Shown here piece after piece: positions 25,413 through 34,208 of a stretch of DNA of 64,000 bases. How positions within the stretch are numbered: position 1 is the stretch's first letter; each line of letters begins with the position of its first letter. This DNA is from Ramlibacter albus (GTDB lineage: Bacteria > Pseudomonadota > Gammaproteobacteria > Burkholderiales > Burkholderiaceae_C), in the NCBI RefSeq assembly GCF_014297445.1, contig NZ_JACORU010000001.1, positions 1,302,001 to 1,366,000 of the forward strand, in the 5' to 3' direction. A model generated the notes under the pieces. It was not told where the DNA came from, searched no databases, and saw nothing but the letters and a program-made list of their open reading frames with translations. A program made the position numbers and the translations under genes.

Positions 25413-26302
25413 TGGAACTTCGCACCTTTTTTGCGGCGCAGCGGCTGGGCTTGCTGCTGGCCGCCGCCACCGTGTTCAATGCCGCCGCGCAGGCGCCCGT
25501 GAAACTGCCGCCGGACCGCGACCAGCTGGAGCGCAAGCTCGTGTCCACCGCGACACTGATCGAGAGCTCGTCGGCCGCCAGGCAGATCCAGGCGAGTGGT
25601 ATCGAGGCCGCGGCCACGCACCGCACGCGTGCCCGCGAACTGCATGCGCGCGCGGGCGCTGCGCTCAAGGCGGGGCAGCTCGAATCGGCGTCCGCGCTGC
25701 TCGACGACGCGTCCCGCGCGATGTTCGAGGCGGTGCGCCTGGCCGATTCCAACGAGCTGGTCGCCCGCAAGCAGAAGATCGACTTCGACGCGCGCATGGA
25801 ATCCACGCGCGTGCTGCTCGACGCGCAGAAGCGCATCGCCGCCGAGAAGGGCGGCGGCCCGCGCGCGGGCGAGCTGTCGCAGCGCGTCGAAGCCGAGATG
25901 CGCGAGGCGCAGCAGCTCGCAGGCGTGGGCCGGCTGGTCGACGCGCGCACGAAGATCGACGGCGCCTACCTGGCGGTGAAGGCCGCGATCGGCAACCTGC
26001 GCGATGGCGAGACCGTGGTGCGCTCGCTCAACTTCGCGAGCAAGGCCGAGGAGTACACCTACGAGATCGACCGCAACGACACGCACAAGATGCTGGTCCA
26101 GATGCTGTTGAAAGACAAGCGCGGCATGGCCAGCGTCGATGCGATGGTCGACCAGGCGGTGGGCGCGGCCGAGAAGCTGCGCGCGCAGGCCGAGGAGCAG
26201 GCCGCGCGGCGCGACCACGAAGGCGCCGTCCGGACGCTCGAGCAATCCACGCGCGAACTCGTCAAGGCCATCCGGGCCGCGGGCGTGTACATCCCGGGGT
26301 AG
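25412..26302 (+). CDS. Exported helical repeat protein (copy C')
   Basis: A 296-residue paralogue of the protein at 24516: signal peptide (1-27, ending NAAAQ), helical Ala-rich body (RARELHARAGAALKAGQLES, LVDARTKIDGAYLAVKAAIG), ending RAAGVYIPG. No haem sites. The ATG overlaps the preceding TGA by one base (TGATG), implying coupled translation and perhaps a hetero-complex of the two products. Confidence 0.75.
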   Translation: MELRTFFAAQRLGLLLAAATVFNAAAQAPVKLPPDRDQLERKLVSTATLIESSSAARQIQASGIEAAATHRTRARELHARAGAALKAGQLESASALLDDASRAMFEAVRLADSNELVARKQKIDFDARMESTRVLLDAQKRIAAEKGGGPRAGELSQRVEAEMREAQQLAGVGRLVDARTKIDGAYLAVKAAIGNLRDGETVVRSLNFASKAEEYTYEIDRNDTHKMLVQMLLKDKRGMASVDAMVDQAVGAAEKLRAQAEEQAARRDHEGAVRTLEQSTRELVKAIRAAGVYIPG

Positions 26303-26306
26303 AAGA

Positions 26307-26870
26307 ATGTTCCGCTGGGCGGTGGCCTTTGCGTTCGCGCTGGTTTCGGCGATCGCTCTCGCGGCCGCCGCGAGCTGGGCCACGCTCGCGAAGGACGAGG
26401 TGCACGACCCCACCGCGCCGATGCTGGGCATGCTGCAGGAGCCGCGCGACGCGCTGGGCCAGCTCGCCGCGAAGGCGCCGGACACGGCGGGCAACCTCGT
26501 GAGCTGGATGCAGGCGCTCGACGCCGGCCAGATCACGCCGCGCACCAACATCCACCCCGAGACGATCGTCAAGCTGCGCACGACCGACGTGCTGCTCAGG
26601 AACACCGGCGAGATGCCGATGGTGCGCTTCCCGCACCGGCAGCACACCGCCTGGCTCGATTGCTCCAACTGCCACGACCAGCTTTTCGCGCAGCAGGCCG
26701 GCGCCACGCGCATCAACATGATGCTGATCCTCGCCGGCGAGAAATGCGGGCTGTGCCACGGCGCGGTCGCCTTCCCGCTCACCGAATGCAAGCGCTGCCA
26801 CAGCGTCGACCGCGGCAGCCCCGAACATGCGGCTTTCGGCAAGGGCATCGTGCGGGAGGCGACGCAGTGA
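26307..26870 (+). CDS. Trihaem cytochrome (copy B')
   Basis: A 187-residue exported protein with three haem sites, CSNCH, CGLCH and CKRCH. It matches the trihaem half of the fusion protein at 23506 (PHRQHTAWLDCSNCH, GAVAFPLTECKRCHS, and an upstream ITPRTN/ITPRAD segment) but lacks the c5 head and the Ala/Pro linker. The N-terminal hydrophobic segment (residues 5-24) is a signal or anchor. Confidence 0.86.
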   Translation: MFRWAVAFAFALVSAIALAAAASWATLAKDEVHDPTAPMLGMLQEPRDALGQLAAKAPDTAGNLVSWMQALDAGQITPRTNIHPETIVKLRTTDVLLRNTGEMPMVRFPHRQHTAWLDCSNCHDQLFAQQAGATRINMMLILAGEKCGLCHGAVAFPLTECKRCHSVDRGSPEHAAFGKGIVREATQ

Positions 26871-27232
26871 AGTGGCTCGTGCTCTTCGCATTCGCGCTGC
26901 TTTTCGCCGCGCCGGCGAGCGCGGAATACGGCGACGTGGTGCTGAATCGGCAGGCCCAGGCCGCGGGCGTGCGGCCTGTGGTGTTCCCGCACTGGTTCCA
27001 CCGCATCCGCTTCCGCTGCAAGGTGTGCCACTCGGAGCTGGGTTTCAAGATGCGCGCCGGCGCCAACGTCGTGCAGATGAACGACATCATCAACGGCAAG
27101 TTCTGCGGCATGTGCCACAACGGCCAGGTCGCATGGTCCGCCGACCGCTGCGACCTGTGCCACACCGGCAAGCCGGGGCTCAAGAGCGGCATCTACGGCG
27201 GCCACCAGACCAAGGGTGCGGGGTTCTGGTGA
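26867..27232 (+). CDS. Trihaem cytochrome c7-like protein (copy A')
   Basis: A 121-residue periplasmic protein with three haem sites, CKVCH, CGMCH and CDLCH, and the same FPHWFHRIRFRCKVCH core as the protein at 23090. It starts at GTG 26867 within a GTGA overlap; GGGAGG lies eight bases upstream. Its signal peptide ends at APASA. Confidence 0.86.
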   Translation: MKWLVLFAFALLFAAPASAEYGDVVLNRQAQAAGVRPVVFPHWFHRIRFRCKVCHSELGFKMRAGANVVQMNDIINGKFCGMCHNGQVAWSADRCDLCHTGKPGLKSGIYGGHQTKGAGFW

Positions 27233-28239
27233 GGCTGCTTGCCGCCATCGTTGCGCTCTTGCTCGCTGCGTGCGCCGCGGACGACATCGGCGCGCCTGCG
27301 CGTTCCGAGATGCCGCGTCCGAGCGCGCTGCTCACGCCCTGGTTGTCGATCGACGGCGGCTGGCGGCTCGACACGACACCGCGCGCCTTGCCCGGTGCTT
27401 CTGCCGCATTGCCCCGGCTGCCGCTGGCGCCCGCTCCCGCAATGGGGCCCCGGCTGCGCTTCGTGCAACCCGTGGGCGTCGCCGCACTCGGCGACATCGT
27501 CATGGTCGCGGACGCCGGCGCGCGCACGATCTGGCGCCTCGAGCGCAGCCGCGATGCGATGGCGGCTTTCGCGCCATATCCGCCGGGTGCCGCGGAGCAG
27601 GGCGCAGCGATGCACATCGGCAACGATTTCGCCGTCTGGGTCGCGCTGCCGGCCGAGCGTCGCGTCGTGCAGTACGACGCGCGCGGCCGGCTCGTGCGCC
27701 AGTGGCGCGATGAAGCGGATGCGATGCGGCCCGTCGCCATCGCCGTGCCGCCGGGTCGCGCGGAGATCCTGATCGCGGACAGCGCAAGCGCGCAGGTCGT
27801 CACCTTCGACCCGCTCGGCCGCGTGCAGTCGCTGCTCGGCCGCGGCCGGGCGCGCGTGCTGCAGAGCGCGACGGCACTGGCGTTCGGCCCCGAAGGCCTG
27901 TACGTCCTGGACCGCCTCGCGCAGCAGGTGGTGGTGCTCGACGCCGCCGGCAACGCGGTGCGCGTGATCGGCGAGCACCAGCTCACGCAGCCGCGCGCGA
28001 TGGCGGTGGACCGCAGCGGCCGCGTGTTCGTGAGCGACGACGCGCAGCAGGTCATCAAGGTGTTTCGCGGCAACCAGCTGCTCGCCACGTTCGGCGGCGC
28101 GGGTGCAGGGCCGGCGCGCTTCGGCCGCATCGAGTCGCTCGCCATCGACGGCAACCTGCTGTACGTGGCCGACGGCCTGAACGCGCGTGTGCAGGTGCTG
28201 CTCGTGGCGCCGCCTTCGATGGAGAAGGAGACGCCGTGA
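27229..28239 (+). CDS. NHL-repeat beta-propeller lipoprotein
   Basis: A 336-residue exported protein starting at GTG 27229 (GTGA overlap with the cytochrome gene). The lipobox is LLLAACAA. The mature part contains propeller blades such as PVGVAALGDIVMVADAGART and PRAMAVDRSGRVFVSDDAQQ. It is related to, but more divergent than, the NHL proteins at 18042 and 28236. No haem sites. Confidence 0.83.
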   Translation: MRLLAAIVALLLAACAADDIGAPARSEMPRPSALLTPWLSIDGGWRLDTTPRALPGASAALPRLPLAPAPAMGPRLRFVQPVGVAALGDIVMVADAGARTIWRLERSRDAMAAFAPYPPGAAEQGAAMHIGNDFAVWVALPAERRVVQYDARGRLVRQWRDEADAMRPVAIAVPPGRAEILIADSASAQVVTFDPLGRVQSLLGRGRARVLQSATALAFGPEGLYVLDRLAQQVVVLDAAGNAVRVIGEHQLTQPRAMAVDRSGRVFVSDDAQQVIKVFRGNQLLATFGGAGAGPARFGRIESLAIDGNLLYVADGLNARVQVLLVAPPSMEKETP

Positions 28240-29288
28240 TGCGCATCGCGGTCCTCGCCATCGCCATGCTGCTCGCAGGCTGCGCCGCCGGGCCGCAGGT
28301 CATGCGCATGGAAGCCAACGAGGCGGACACGGCGCGCACCTTCCCGCCGCCGCAGACGCAGGAGGTGCCGCGCTACCGCTACCTCGGGCAGCTCACCGGC
28401 GAGCAGAACTTCGGCTCGCCCAACGGCAAGACGGGCGCGCGCAAGTTCTTCGAATGGGTCGTGGGCCTCGTCGGCCAGGCCGAATCGCCGACCGTGCTGC
28501 AACGCCCGCAGACCGGCGTGGTGGATGCCGCGGGCCGCGTGCTCGTCACCGACGTGAGCCGCAACGCGGTGTTCGTGTTCGACGAGCCGGGCGGCAAGCT
28601 CGACGTCTGGGAGCAGGCAACGAAGATGACGCGCTTCGCCTCGCCGATCGGCATCGCGCTCGGGCCCGCCGGCAGCGTGCTGGTGGCCGACGCCGAGCTG
28701 GGCCGCGTGTTCCGCCTGCGCGCCGACGGCACGCCCCTGGGCGAGTTCGGCGATGGCGTGCTGGTGCGGCCCACCGGCCTCGCGCGGGACGCGCAGCGCA
28801 AGCGCATCTACGTGGCCGACACGCGCGCGCACGACATCAAGGTGTTCGACGACGACGGCAAGCTGCTCGCCACCTGGGGCTCGCGCGGCGACGGGCCCGG
28901 CGAGCTCAACTACCCCACGCACCTGTCGCTGGCGAACGGCACGCTCTACGTCACCGACACGCTCAACGCGCGGGTGCAGGGCTTCGACGCCGACGGCAAG
29001 CCGGTGCTGCGCTTCGGCCAGCGGGGCCTGTACATCGGCAACCTCGTGCGGCCCAAGGGCGTGGCGGCGGACGACGAAGGCAATGTCTACGTGATCGAGT
29101 CGATGCACGACACGCTGCTGGTGTTCGACCCGAAGGGGCAGCTGCTGATGTCGCTCGGCGGCACGGGCCAGGACGTCGGCCGCTTCTACCTGCCCGCCGG
29201 GGTGTGGGTGGATGCCCGCAACCGGGTGTTCGTCGCCGACATGTTCAACGGCCGCGTGGCCGTGTTCCAGTTCCTGGGAGGCAACTGA
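28236..29288 (+). CDS. NHL-repeat beta-propeller lipoprotein
   Basis: A 350-residue (349 if ATG 28239 is used) lipoprotein with lipobox MLLAGCAAG and about six NHL blades (RPKGVAADDEGNVYVIESMH, RPTGLARDAQRKRIYVADTR). It is close in sequence style to the product of 18042. It sits directly before the 11-haem cytochrome with a one-base TGATG overlap, suggesting matched production of the two. Confidence 0.85.
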   Translation: MMRIAVLAIAMLLAGCAAGPQVMRMEANEADTARTFPPPQTQEVPRYRYLGQLTGEQNFGSPNGKTGARKFFEWVVGLVGQAESPTVLQRPQTGVVDAAGRVLVTDVSRNAVFVFDEPGGKLDVWEQATKMTRFASPIGIALGPAGSVLVADAELGRVFRLRADGTPLGEFGDGVLVRPTGLARDAQRKRIYVADTRAHDIKVFDDDGKLLATWGSRGDGPGELNYPTHLSLANGTLYVTDTLNARVQGFDADGKPVLRFGQRGLYIGNLVRPKGVAADDEGNVYVIESMHDTLLVFDPKGQLLMSLGGTGQDVGRFYLPAGVWVDARNRVFVADMFNGRVAVFQFLGGN

Positions 29289-31804
29289 TGGCGCGGTTCG
29301 CGTCGCTCGTCGTGATGATCGCGCTGGCCGTGCTCGGCCTGCTGCAGCCCGTGGGCGCGGCCAAGATCTCGGACGTGCGCAACACGAAGCACAACCTGTC
29401 GGCCAGCGGCAGCGGCACCGTCAAGGCCACGAGCGAGTCGCAGGTCTGCGTGTTCTGCCACACGCCGCACGCCGCCGAGAACATCCCTGCCGCCCCGCTG
29501 TGGAACCGCAAGCTCTCGGGCGCGACGTACACGCCCTACACATCGAGCTCCATCGACGCGGACACGGTGGAGCTTTCGGCCGGCCCCGGCGGCACGTCCA
29601 AGCTGTGCCTGTCGTGCCACGACGGCACCATGGCCATCGGCAATGTCAACGTGCTCAACGGCACGCCGAACGTGTCGATCCCGATGACGGGCACCGGCAC
29701 CGGCGGCACGATGCCGGTGGGCGCCGGCGCGACCACCGGCTTCACGCGCAACCTCGGCGTGAACCTCACCAACGACCACCCGATCTCCTTCACCTACGAC
29801 GCGGCGCTGGCCACGCGCGACGGCGAATTGCGCCCGCCCGACGGCACCGTGGTGGGCACGCGCTCGCCCGGCGTCAAGCCGCTGCTGCCGCTGCAGCCCG
29901 GCCCCAACGGCGGGCAGATGCAGTGCTCCACCTGCCACGACCCGCACATCCGCGAGACCGACGCGACCAAGGGCCCGGCGAAATTCCTGCGCCTCAACCG
30001 CTTCCAGGAGGCCGCGCCCACCGGCGGCGCGTTCTCGCAGAACAGCGACATCTTCTGCCTGGCCTGCCACGACAAGGCGGGGCAGGCGTGGGCCCTCTCC
30101 GCGCACGCCAACCCGGCGGTGGCCGACGAAACCTTCACGGCCGCCGCGGCTTCGCTGCGCGAGTTCCCGACCAACCTGCCGGTGTGGAAGGCGGGCTGCC
30201 TCGCCTGTCACGACACGCACACGGTGCAGGGTTCGCGCCGGCTGCTGCGCGAAGGCACCGACAGCGCCGCGTCGCCCAAGGCGGGCGGCAACCCGGCCAT
30301 CGAGGAGACGTGCTACCAGTGCCATGCGGCGCTGGCGTCGAGCGCGCTCACCAACGTCACGAGCGTGCCCAACATCAAGGACGATTTCGCGCTCGCGCGG
30401 CACATGCCGATCAAGAGCACCGAGCAGCTCTCCGGCGGCGAAGTGCACGACATCGGGACGGGCACGGGCACGCAGCGGGGCAAGGACTTCGTCGAGGCGC
30501 CGGCGCTGCTGGGCAAAGGCAACCTGAACAATCGGCACGTGGAGTGCACCGACTGCCACAACCCGCACCGCGTCATCCGCAACCGGCTGTTCAATGCGAA
30601 TGCGTCGACACCGGACGCCGGCGGCACGCACAACCACACGGCCGGCCACACCAACATCGCCTCGGGCGTGCTCAAGGGCATCACCGGCGTGGAGCCCGTG
30701 TACGGGGGCGTGGCCTTCGGCAGCGACCCCACGTCGTTCGACTTCAAGCGCGGCGACGGCGGCGCCGGCGCGAGCACGGCCAAGGGCAGCGCGTGGGTCA
30801 CGCGCGAGTACCAGGTGTGCCTGAAGTGCCACTCCAACTACGCGTACGACACACCGCCCCTGCTGGGTTCTTCCGGGGGCGGCACGCCCTCGGGCACCAA
30901 CAGCGTCACCCGGTACACGAACCAGGCCATGGAGTTCCAGGCACCGGCGGGGCACAAGGGGGAACTCACGACGACGGACTCGGGTGCGTTCGCGGGACAG
31001 GTGCGCAACCCCGCCGGCTGCGCGGTATGCGGCGCCGGCGGGTGCACCTGCTACAACGTCAATTTCCAGACCAACAACCACCGCGGCTGGCACCCGGTGA
31101 TGGACAACACCGGCCGCGACCTCGCCACGCGCCAGATGACGTCCAACCAGACGAGCATCTGGCGCGCCCCGTTCAACGCGGTGGCGGACGTCGGCACGCA
31201 GACGATGTACTGCACGGACTGCCACGGCTCCAACTCCGGCGCCTCGGACGTGGTGCCGGCATCGGGCCCGTGGGGGCCGCACGGGTCTGCCAACAACTTC
31301 ATCCTCAAGGGCGAGTGGAGCTCCACCACCGGCGCCTCGAGCAGCGGCACCTACACCGCCAACGCGCTGTGCTTCAAGTGCCACAACCCGGCGAACTATG
31401 CGGACCGCAACGGCATCGGCAGCATCAGCAACCGCACCACCGGGTTCTATGGCGGCGGCAAGGGCAACCTGCATGCGCACCACGTGGACAAGATCGGCCG
31501 CATCCGCTGCACGTGGTGCCACGTCGCCGTGCCGCACGGCTGGAAGAACAAGGCCTTCCTCGTCAACCTGAACGACGTGGGGCCGGAGGCGGGCCTGCCG
31601 GCCGGCACCCAGGTGCGGCTGAACACCACGGCCACCTACACCAACGGGCCGTATTACGTGAACGCGGTCCTGAAGGTGCGCACCTTCGCCACCAGCGGCA
31701 ACTGGAACGACACCAACTGCGGCTCGGCCGGCGCGCCGGGCAACGGGCAGTCCGGCCGCTCGTGGATGCGCGACTCCAACGAGAACTGCGCCAACGCGCC
31801 ATGA
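29288..31804 (+). CDS. Eleven-haem c-type cytochrome
   Basis: An 838-residue exported cytochrome, the largest in the locus, with signal peptide (residues 1-26, ending VGAA) and 11 CXXCH sites: CVFCH, CLSCH, CSTCH, CLACH, CLACH, CYQCH, CTDCH, CLKCH, CTDCH, CFKCH and CTWCH. The first four form a module homologous to the four-haem protein at 19306. A non-haem cysteine cluster (CAVCGAGGCTC) lies at about residue 580, and two further lone cysteines are near the C terminus. There is no lipobox, so it is either secreted or held in the barrel encoded at 21154. Likely the outer electron-transfer component; the terminal partner is unknown. Confidence 0.88.
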   Translation: MARFASLVVMIALAVLGLLQPVGAAKISDVRNTKHNLSASGSGTVKATSESQVCVFCHTPHAAENIPAAPLWNRKLSGATYTPYTSSSIDADTVELSAGPGGTSKLCLSCHDGTMAIGNVNVLNGTPNVSIPMTGTGTGGTMPVGAGATTGFTRNLGVNLTNDHPISFTYDAALATRDGELRPPDGTVVGTRSPGVKPLLPLQPGPNGGQMQCSTCHDPHIRETDATKGPAKFLRLNRFQEAAPTGGAFSQNSDIFCLACHDKAGQAWALSAHANPAVADETFTAAAASLREFPTNLPVWKAGCLACHDTHTVQGSRRLLREGTDSAASPKAGGNPAIEETCYQCHAALASSALTNVTSVPNIKDDFALARHMPIKSTEQLSGGEVHDIGTGTGTQRGKDFVEAPALLGKGNLNNRHVECTDCHNPHRVIRNRLFNANASTPDAGGTHNHTAGHTNIASGVLKGITGVEPVYGGVAFGSDPTSFDFKRGDGGAGASTAKGSAWVTREYQVCLKCHSNYAYDTPPLLGSSGGGTPSGTNSVTRYTNQAMEFQAPAGHKGELTTTDSGAFAGQVRNPAGCAVCGAGGCTCYNVNFQTNNHRGWHPVMDNTGRDLATRQMTSNQTSIWRAPFNAVADVGTQTMYCTDCHGSNSGASDVVPASGPWGPHGSANNFILKGEWSSTTGASSSGTYTANALCFKCHNPANYADRNGIGSISNRTTGFYGGGKGNLHAHHVDKIGRIRCTWCHVAVPHGWKNKAFLVNLNDVGPEAGLPAGTQVRLNTTATYTNGPYYVNAVLKVRTFATSGNWNDTNCGSAGAPGNGQSGRSWMRDSNENCANAP

Positions 31805-32769
31805 AGCCCGTGCTGCACGCGCTCGCCTCGCTCAAGCTCTCGCTGGCAGGCTTCGCGCTGCTCGCGGCGGCCACCTTCGCGAGCTACCTGCTGCCGACCG
31901 TGCCGCAGGGAACGATCGCTGCACCGCTCGCGCTGCTCGCGCTCAACCTCGCGGCCGCCATGCTCGCGCGGCCGGCGCTGCGCCGCGGCGGGCTCGGGCT
32001 CTTCCACCTCGCCTTGCTCGTGCTGCTGCTGCTGGCGGGCTGGGGCCGGCTGTTCCATTTCGATGCGCGTGTCGAGGTCCTCCAGGGCGGCGCTCTCGAT
32101 CCCGCGCACGTCGAAGTGACCGGCCGCGGGCCGCTGCACGGCAACGCGTGGCGCCGCATCTCGTTCCGGCAGGGCGGCTGGCAGGTGGACTACGCGCCCG
32201 GCATGCGCCGCGCGCACACGCGCAGCGAGGTGCTGCTGCCGGGCGAGTCGCTGCCGCGCACGGTCGGGGACGACACACCTCTGGTGATCGACGGCTACCG
32301 CCTCTACACCACGCACAACAAGGGCTTCGCGCCGGTGATCTCGTGGCAGCCGGACGCGGGCCCGCGCGTGCAGGGTGCGTTGCACATGCCTTCCTACCCG
32401 CTCTTCGACTGGAAGCAGGAGAACCGCTGGACCGCGCCCGGCGGCGAGGCGCTGGGCTTCTGGCTGCGGGTGGTGGACGCGCCGACCGGCGAGACCGCGT
32501 GGACGCTTGATCCACGTCATGTGCGCACGGTGCTCGTCGTGGAGACTGGCGGCGTGCGCCATGAACTCTCGCCGGGCGACGCATTGCGCGTCGGCGGCGC
32601 CACGCTGCGCTACGAGCGCCTCGCGGGCTGGATGGGCTACCGCATCTTCCACGACCCGACGCTGCTGCCGATGCTGTTCGCCTCGGTGGCGGGCATCCTC
32701 GCGCTGGCGTGGCATCTCTTCGGTCGCGGCGTGCGGCTGCTGCCGCTGCGCGAAGGTGCCGCCGCATGA
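31801..32769 (+). CDS. ResB-like cytochrome c biogenesis protein
   Basis: A 322-residue membrane protein: hydrophobic segments at about 10-30, 38-58 and 65-82, a periplasmic domain (about 85-290) and a final membrane segment (about 293-312). The opening (ALASLKLSLAGFALLAAATF) and topology match ResB/Ccs1, which works with CcsA to deliver and attach haem to CXXCH sites (System II). It overlaps both neighbours by 4 bp. It is shorter than typical ResB proteins, as in clusters where the pair serves specific multihaem proteins. Confidence 0.8.
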   Translation: MKPVLHALASLKLSLAGFALLAAATFASYLLPTVPQGTIAAPLALLALNLAAAMLARPALRRGGLGLFHLALLVLLLLAGWGRLFHFDARVEVLQGGALDPAHVEVTGRGPLHGNAWRRISFRQGGWQVDYAPGMRRAHTRSEVLLPGESLPRTVGDDTPLVIDGYRLYTTHNKGFAPVISWQPDAGPRVQGALHMPSYPLFDWKQENRWTAPGGEALGFWLRVVDAPTGETAWTLDPRHVRTVLVVETGGVRHELSPGDALRVGGATLRYERLAGWMGYRIFHDPTLLPMLFASVAGILALAWHLFGRGVRLLPLREGAAA

Positions 32770-33605
32770 ACTACGCCGCGCAACCGGTGGACTACTGGTG
32801 GGTGGCCGCGGGTGCGGTGGCGATGACGGTGGCCATGCTGGCCGCGTGGCGGGCCGTGGCCGCGACGCATCGCTCGCAGGCGGCGTGGCAGTTCGTGCAG
32901 GTGTCGCTCACCGACACGGCGCTCCTGCTGGTTGCCCTCGGCATCGCGCTGCGATGGGTGCGCCTGGGGCACGGGCCTTTCCTCAACATGTTCGAGATCC
33001 TCGCGAGCAGCCTTTTCAGCCTCGGCGTCGCGTGGCGCGTCACGCACCTGCGGGTGCAAAGGCTGCGCGACATCGCACCCATGGTGCTGACACTCCTCGC
33101 GGTCCTGGCGGCGTGGCTGCTGGTCGTCGACCCCGCGGACACGCACCTGCCCGCCACGTACGAGATGACGGTGCTGTGGTTCCACGTCGCGCTGGGCAAG
33201 GTGTTCCTCGGCTGTGCCCTCGTGGCCACCGGCATCGCGGGCGTCGTGCTCGCCCGCGCCACGCGCCGGGGCCGCCTGTGGTTCGAACGCGTGCCGGGTG
33301 ACGCCGTGCTCGACGCGCTCGTCTGGCGCTTCATGATGGCAGCGCTCGTCTTCGAGAGCCTGATGCTCGTCGCCGGCGCCGTGTGGGCGCAGGACGCGTG
33401 GGGCCGGTACTGGGCGTGGGACCCGCTCGAGACATGGGCTTTCGTCACCTGGCTCACGCTGGCCGGCGCGATCCACGCGCGCCTCGCGTGGCGCGTGGCG
33501 CCTCGGGTCAGCGCGCTCATGATCGTCGGCGTGTTCGCCATCGCTTTCCTGACCTTCTTCGGGGTGCCCTTCATCAGCACCGCGCCGCACAAGGGGGCGG
33601 TGTGA
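32766..33605 (+). CDS. CcsA/ResC-like haem lyase subunit
   Basis: A 279-residue multi-pass membrane protein with about eight hydrophobic segments. The haem-handling WWD motif is intact (GRYWAWDPLETWAFVTWL), with conserved histidines before and after it (WFHVALGK, GAIHARLAW). It partners the ResB-like protein encoded just upstream (4 bp overlap) to form a System II cytochrome c synthase, here evidently dedicated to this locus. Confidence 0.88.
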   Translation: MNYAAQPVDYWWVAAGAVAMTVAMLAAWRAVAATHRSQAAWQFVQVSLTDTALLLVALGIALRWVRLGHGPFLNMFEILASSLFSLGVAWRVTHLRVQRLRDIAPMVLTLLAVLAAWLLVVDPADTHLPATYEMTVLWFHVALGKVFLGCALVATGIAGVVLARATRRGRLWFERVPGDAVLDALVWRFMMAALVFESLMLVAGAVWAQDAWGRYWAWDPLETWAFVTWLTLAGAIHARLAWRVAPRVSALMIVGVFAIAFLTFFGVPFISTAPHKGAV

Positions 33606-34126
33606 GGCTCGAATGGGGCCGGGGCCACATCGGTGCGATCGCACTCGCGGTCGCCGTGGCGGCCGTTGCCGGCCTGCTGATGATGAAGGCGCCGCCGGGC
33701 CGCGTCACGCGCCTGGACCACCAGCAGCAGATGAAGGACGCCGAGGTCAGGCAGCGCTTCGAACAGGCGGTCGTGATGCTCCACGCGAAGCAGTACGACC
33801 ACGCCGTCGCCGCGCTGCACCGCGTGCTGGAGCTCGCGCCGAAGATGCCCGAGGCGCACGTCAACATGGGCTTCGCCCTGCTGGGGCAGGAGCGCGGCGA
33901 CGCGGCACGCGGCTTCTTCCTCGCGGCCATCGAATTGCGGCCGCAGCAGGCGAACGCGTACTACGGCCTCGCGATGGCCGAGGAAATGCGCAGCGACTAC
34001 GAGTCCGCACTGGGTGGCATGCGCAGCTACCTGCACCTGTCGAAGGCCGACGACCCCCACCGCGAGAAGGCGCGCGCCGCCATCTGGGAGTGGGAAGCGA
34101 AACTCGGCCGGCACCGCAAGGGCTGA
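33602..34126 (+). CDS. Membrane-anchored TPR protein
   Basis: A 174-residue protein starting at GTG 33602 (GTGA overlap). One N-terminal membrane segment (residues about 9-27) is followed by three TPR units (AVVMLHAKQYDHAVAALHRV, PEAHVNMGFALLGQERGDAA, ANAYYGLAMAEEMRSDYESA). The build is like NrfG or the periplasmic part of CcmI, which bind the C termini of apocytochromes. Following ResB and CcsA, it is probably the substrate-presenting subunit of that haem lyase. Last gene of the run that starts at 20212. Confidence 0.82.
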   Translation: MRLEWGRGHIGAIALAVAVAAVAGLLMMKAPPGRVTRLDHQQQMKDAEVRQRFEQAVVMLHAKQYDHAVAALHRVLELAPKMPEAHVNMGFALLGQERGDAARGFFLAAIELRPQQANAYYGLAMAEEMRSDYESALGGMRSYLHLSKADDPHREKARAAIWEWEAKLGRHRKG

Positions 34127-34128
34127 CG

Positions 34129-34144
34129 TTCCCGATTCCGGGAA
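34129..34144. promoter_or_regulatory. Candidate activator dyad upstream of ccmF
   Basis: TTCCCGATTCCGGGAA, inverted repeat TTCCCG-N4-CGGGAA, of the same TTCC-N8-GGAA type as at 15206 and 19172. Here it is only about 20 bp from the -24 element, closer than usual for an enhancer. Confidence 0.4.
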
Positions 34145-34163
34145 GAAATACCGCGAAACCCGC

Positions 34164-34179
34164 TGGCACGCTCCGTGCA
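34164..34179 (+). promoter_or_regulatory. Sigma-54 promoter, ccmF operon
   Basis: TGGCACG-CTCC-GTGCA: perfect -24 element, one mismatch in the -12 element, GG-N10-GC spacing exact. The ATG of ccmF is at 34209. The operon includes the sigma-54 activator gene at 39162, implying positive feedback. Confidence 0.68.
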
Positions 34180-34208
34180 CTCCCGTGCCGATCAACGAGG
34201 TTTTTTCC

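Noticed and set aside
29288..31804. A non-canonical haem site (CX15CH-type) in the CAVCGAGGCTC region
   Set aside because: No CH pair follows at a suitable distance, so the segment does not fit any known atypical haem-binding motif.
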